This document shows positions 5,256 to 7,549 of a DNA stretch of 7,549 nucleotides, in pieces. Both the position numbers and the translations under genes were made by a program. Positions within the stretch are counted from its first letter, which is position 1; every line of letters begins with the position of its first letter. The notes under the pieces are model-generated. The model did not search any database. It saw only the letters and a program-made list of their open reading frames with translations, and was not told the DNA's origin. The stretch is from Bacteroidota bacterium (GTDB taxonomy: Bacteria; Bacteroidota; Bacteroidia; Bacteroidales; Cfx3-03), in contig JAUZOX010000119.1 of NCBI GenBank assembly GCA_030706265.1, positions 1 through 7,549 of the forward strand, read 5' to 3'.

Positions 5256-7007
5256 TCAGGCCCTGGCCTCTATCCACCGGCCGTCTTTTTGGATCAGACG
5301 GATGAGCATCTGCACGGCCTCTTCCTGATCGATGTTGCGGATTACCGGTTCTTTTCCACGGTAGAGTGTGACTTTTCCTCTGCCGGCTCCCACATAGCCG
5401 TAGTCTGCATCGGCCATCTCACCGGGTCCGTTTACGATACAGCCCATCACGGCAATTTTAAGTCCTTTCAGATGACGGGTGGCTTCCTTGACTTTGGCCA
5501 GGGCTTCCAGGATATTGTACTGGGTGCGCCCGCACGAGGGACAGGAGATGAACTCGGTTCGCGATACCCGGCTACGGGTAGCCTGAAGGATAGAAAAGGC
5601 GGTCTCGACCAGGATGGCCCTGATGTCGGGAGCATCCGCCTCAAGCCAGATCCCGTCACCCAGTCCGTCGGCCAGCAATGTTCCCGTGTCGGCAGCACTT
5701 TGAATCAGGAATTCCTCAGGGTTTGAAGTGGTATAATGCTTTTTCAAAATCACGGGTATATCCTGATTAAGCGTTGCCAGTGTGCTGAAGACTGCGCGAT
5801 ACCATTTGGGAGCATCATCGCCGTTGGCCTGGGCAATGAGAACGGTGCTGCGACCTGCCAGCGATGCCGACATCTCTTCGGTGGGGAGGGCGGGTTGTAC
5901 CAGTGTGACGAATTTATTGAACAGGGGAAGATGTTCTTCGGGACTGTCCGTTTCGACAAAGTCGGGTTGGACAGGGGCATCGAGTTTCTCGGGGAACGAA
6001 GAGATGACAACGGGCAGGTTGTGGCCGCCGATCGATCCGGAGACACGGCTACTGCGTCTGTGGAAAGTGAAGGGATCCAGGCAGGGTATTGCTTTTTCAG
6101 CTGCGGTTGAATGGAGCCGGTTATTGTATCTGCCGGTCATCTGCAATGCTGCCGGTATCTCTTTTTCGGGGTCCTCGGTCAACGACACCCTGATGGTGTC
6201 TCCAACGCCATCCTCCAGCAGGCTGCATATTCCGGTAGCCGATTTAATGCGGCCTTCTGCAGCATCGCCGGCTTCGGTCACGCCCAGGTGGAGCGGATAG
6301 CATTCCCCGTTGGCCTGCATCAATGCCACGATCAGACGGGTTGCCTCTATCATCACGCGGGGATTGCTGGCCTTCATCGAGATCACAAGATCATGGAAAC
6401 TGAGGTCTTCGCAGATGTTGATGAATTCCATCGCCGCTATTGCCATTCCCATGGGGGTGTCGCCATAACGGCTCATGATGCGCTCGCTCAGGGAGCCATG
6501 GTTGCTGCCGATGCGCATGGCCGTGCCGTTGGTCTTGCAGATGGCAATGAGCGGGTGTAACCGTTTGCGGATCTTGTCTATCTCCGCCTGGTATTCGGAT
6601 TCGGTAAATTCGAGTTTCCCGGTCTTGCGGTCGGTGTAGTTACCGGGGTTGATCCTGACCTTCTCGACATATTGTGCGGCAAGCTCTGCGACTTTCGGAT
6701 TGAAGTGAACATCCGCAATCAGGGGGGTATGGTATCCGCGCTGGTGTAGACCTTTACGGATGAGTTTAAGGTTTTCGGCTTCCCTGATGCCCGGGGCCGT
6801 GATCCGGACATATTCACAGCCGGCTTCTATCATCCGGATGCACTGGGCTATGGTGGCTTCGGTATCCAGTGTGTCGGTATTGGTCATGCTCTGTACCCTG
6901 ATCGGGTTGTTTCCTCCCAGTGGAACCCCGCCAATGTTGACCTCACGGGTTACAATTCTTTGATAACCACCCGTTGATAGTTCGAATTTCAGGTTTTCTA
7001 TGTTCAC
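5256..7007 (-). CDS. ispG: 4-hydroxy-3-methylbut-2-enyl diphosphate synthase (long form)
   Basis: A 583-residue IspG (GcpE). It reduces 2-C-methyl-D-erythritol 2,4-cyclodiphosphate to HMBPP in the cytosolic MEP pathway to isoprenoids, using a [4Fe-4S] cluster. Seen: an N-terminal TIM-barrel (VNIGGVPLGGNNPIRVQSMTNTDT near 23-46, ADVHFNP 98-104, VRINPGN 117-123) and cluster cysteines Cys489, Cys492 (SCPSCG) and Cys523 (MGCIVNGPGE), with Glu530 in the usual position. Residues about 290-470 form the extra domain between barrel and cluster domain, as in the long IspG of Bacteroidota, Chlamydia and plants; E. coli IspG (about 370 residues) lacks it. All key residues are present. The start codon is GTG at 7005-7007 (MNIENLKF); the nearest upstream ATG is out of frame, and no Shine-Dalgarno is seen. 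A possible promoter lies 23 bp upstream, with a heptanucleotide array behind it. Confidence 0.97.
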   Translation of the reverse strand: MNIENLKFELSTGGYQRIVTREVNIGGVPLGGNNPIRVQSMTNTDTLDTEATIAQCIRMIEAGCEYVRITAPGIREAENLKLIRKGLHQRGYHTPLIADVHFNPKVAELAAQYVEKVRINPGNYTDRKTGKLEFTESEYQAEIDKIRKRLHPLIAICKTNGTAMRIGSNHGSLSERIMSRYGDTPMGMAIAAMEFINICEDLSFHDLVISMKASNPRVMIEATRLIVALMQANGECYPLHLGVTEAGDAAEGRIKSATGICSLLEDGVGDTIRVSLTEDPEKEIPAALQMTGRYNNRLHSTAAEKAIPCLDPFTFHRRSSRVSGSIGGHNLPVVISSFPEKLDAPVQPDFVETDSPEEHLPLFNKFVTLVQPALPTEEMSASLAGRSTVLIAQANGDDAPKWYRAVFSTLATLNQDIPVILKKHYTTSNPEEFLIQSAADTGTLLADGLGDGIWLEADAPDIRAILVETAFSILQATRSRVSRTEFISCPSCGRTQYNILEALAKVKEATRHLKGLKIAVMGCIVNGPGEMADADYGYVGAGRGKVTLYRGKEPVIRNIDQEEAVQMLIRLIQKDGRWIEARA

Positions 7008-7029
7008 GGCAAATCATTTTTGAAAAACA

Positions 7030-7062
7030 CAAAGATCGGAAAAAGATGGCTAAGGCGATAAA
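7030..7062 (-). promoter_or_regulatory. Candidate ispG promoter
   Basis: On the minus strand GATCTTTG (7030-7037) differs from the TAnnTTTG -7 consensus by one base. A TTTA (7059-7062) sits 21 bp upstream as a possible -33 element (consensus TTTG). Transcription would begin near 7024, giving a leader of under 20 nt. Neither box is perfect. The position just before the gene, and the lack of a better match in the 73 bp before the array, are the main support. Confidence 0.3.
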
Positions 7063-7080
7063 CAGGGGGAATTATTTCAA

Positions 7081-7206
7081 CTGGCTGTTGGCTATTGGCG
7101 GTTGGCTGTTGGCTATTGGCTATTGGCGGTTGGCTATTGGCTATTGGCTTTTGGCTGTTGGCTTTTGGCTATTGGCTATTTGCGGTTGGCAGTTGGCGGT
7201 TGGCTA
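7081..7206 (+). repeat. Heptanucleotide tandem array, 18 units of TTGGCNN
   Basis: Exactly 18 consecutive 7-bp units fill 126 bp with no insertion or deletion. The first five bases are TTGGC in 16 units (exceptions: CTGGC in the first, TTTGC in the fifteenth). The last two vary among TA, GG, TG, TT and AG. Because 7 is not a multiple of 3, all reading frames give Trp/Leu/Ala/Gly-rich pseudo-peptides, which are not genes. The array lies 74 bp upstream of the ispG start codon and about 18 bp upstream of the possible -33 box. Shorter arrays of the same unit in reverse orientation occur at 3861-3903 and 4091-4154. Confidence 0.92.
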
Positions 7207-7226
7207 AACGTTTATCCTTACCGATT

Positions 7227-7268
7227 TGTGCGTTGTACATCATTGCGGGTGCGTTGTACGTCATTGCG
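7227..7268 (+). repeat. 21-bp tandem repeat, 2 copies at the edge of element C
   Basis: Units 7227-7247 (TGTGCGTTGTACATCATTGC then G) and 7248-7268 (GGTGCGTTGTACGTCATTGC then G) match the pair at 3661-3702. The second unit overlaps the start of palindrome C. A single unit recurs at 7420-7440 before copy D. Confidence 0.75.
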
Positions 7269-7367
7269 GGCTTGACCCGCAATCTCCTTTTCCGCATTTC
7301 TTAAAAAAGTCCATAATCGCATATTTGGTCCAAGTTACGGCTGTCGCCTAAACTTGAACCAAATATG
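7259..7367 (+). repeat. Composite palindrome-hairpin repeat, copy C
   Basis: Palindrome 7259-7286, a 33-bp spacer (ending CCATAATCG) and hairpin 7320-7367. The arms are identical to copies A and B; the only hairpin change is in the tip loop (GGC-TGTC-GCC rather than TATC), which leaves the stem intact. It lies upstream of ispG, beyond the heptanucleotide array. Confidence 0.88.
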
Positions 7368-7430
7368 CTTACGCCTGGACTTGGACCGGGATAGTACTTT
7401 CGCCATCAGTGAGATTGCGGGTGCGTTGTA

Positions 7431-7539
7431 CGTCATTGCGGGCTTGACCCGCAATCTCCTTTCCCGCATTTCTTAAAAAATTCCATAATCGCATATTTGG
7501 TCCAAGTTACGGCTATCGCCTAAACTTGAACCAAATATG
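7431..7539 (+). repeat. Composite palindrome-hairpin repeat, copy D
   Basis: Palindrome 7431-7458, a 33-bp spacer and hairpin 7492-7539, starting exactly 172 bp after copy C. Spacers C and D are nearly identical (CGCATTTCTTAAAAAA shared). The window ends ten bases after the hairpin in CTTACGCCCA, so the tandem array may continue. Confidence 0.88.
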
Positions 7540-7549
7540 CTTACGCCCA

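Noticed and set aside
6974..7207. Plus-strand frame giving a Trp/Leu/Ala/Gly-rich 77-residue peptide
   Set aside because: It reads through the 7-bp array; the apparent membrane-like repeat is an artefact of TTGGCNN in three frames. It also overlaps the ispG start and probable promoter.
7227..7549. Insertion sequence end
   Set aside because: No transposase frame or terminal inverted repeat pair bounding a gene is present. The repeats are short intergenic units.

Overview
The window looks like a chromosomal segment of a Bacteroidota species, probably order Bacteroidales. Three things suggest this: the long form of IspG with a large insert before the iron-sulfur domain, gene starts without Shine-Dalgarno sequences in AT-rich leaders, and promoter boxes of the TAnnTTTG type. 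This assignment comes from recognising protein families, not from a search.

Four genes are well supported. From left to right: (1) on the minus strand (580-2091), a secreted BNR/Asp-box beta-propeller protein of the BNR_4 type, probably a polysaccharide lyase or a related carbohydrate-active enzyme; (2) on the plus strand (2870-3628), a family 2 glycosyltransferase of the WaaE/KdtX kind; (3) on the plus strand (4332-5255), a diacylglycerol/lipid kinase of the YegS type; (4) on the minus strand (5256-7007), ispG of the MEP isoprenoid pathway, starting at GTG. The kinase and ispG converge with stop codons that directly abut. The genes are not one pathway: two concern the envelope (sugar transfer, lipid phosphorylation), one is housekeeping isoprenoid synthesis, and one is extracellular glycan breakdown.

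The most striking content is intergenic. A composite repeat fills the gaps at 2238-2440, 3661-4178 and 7227-7549. It has a 28-bp palindrome (core ATTGCGGG/CCCGCAAT), a 33-34 bp spacer and a 48-bp hairpin with about 17-bp arms and a GGC-TATC-GCC tip. Four complete copies share almost exactly the same spacing, and several decayed, partial or inverted copies lie among them. Interleaved are arrays of a degenerate 7-bp unit, TTGGCNN. One is 18 units with no length error (7081-7206), just upstream of ispG; two shorter arrays of opposite orientation lie between the glycosyltransferase and kinase genes.

The 778-bp gap before the glycosyltransferase also holds a good TAnnTTTG box, followed by about 110 nt that can fold into one long, interrupted rod ending in TTTT. 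This is a candidate small RNA or structured leader. The first 579 bp hold no gene I can support. No CRISPR array, tRNA, rRNA or transposase was seen.
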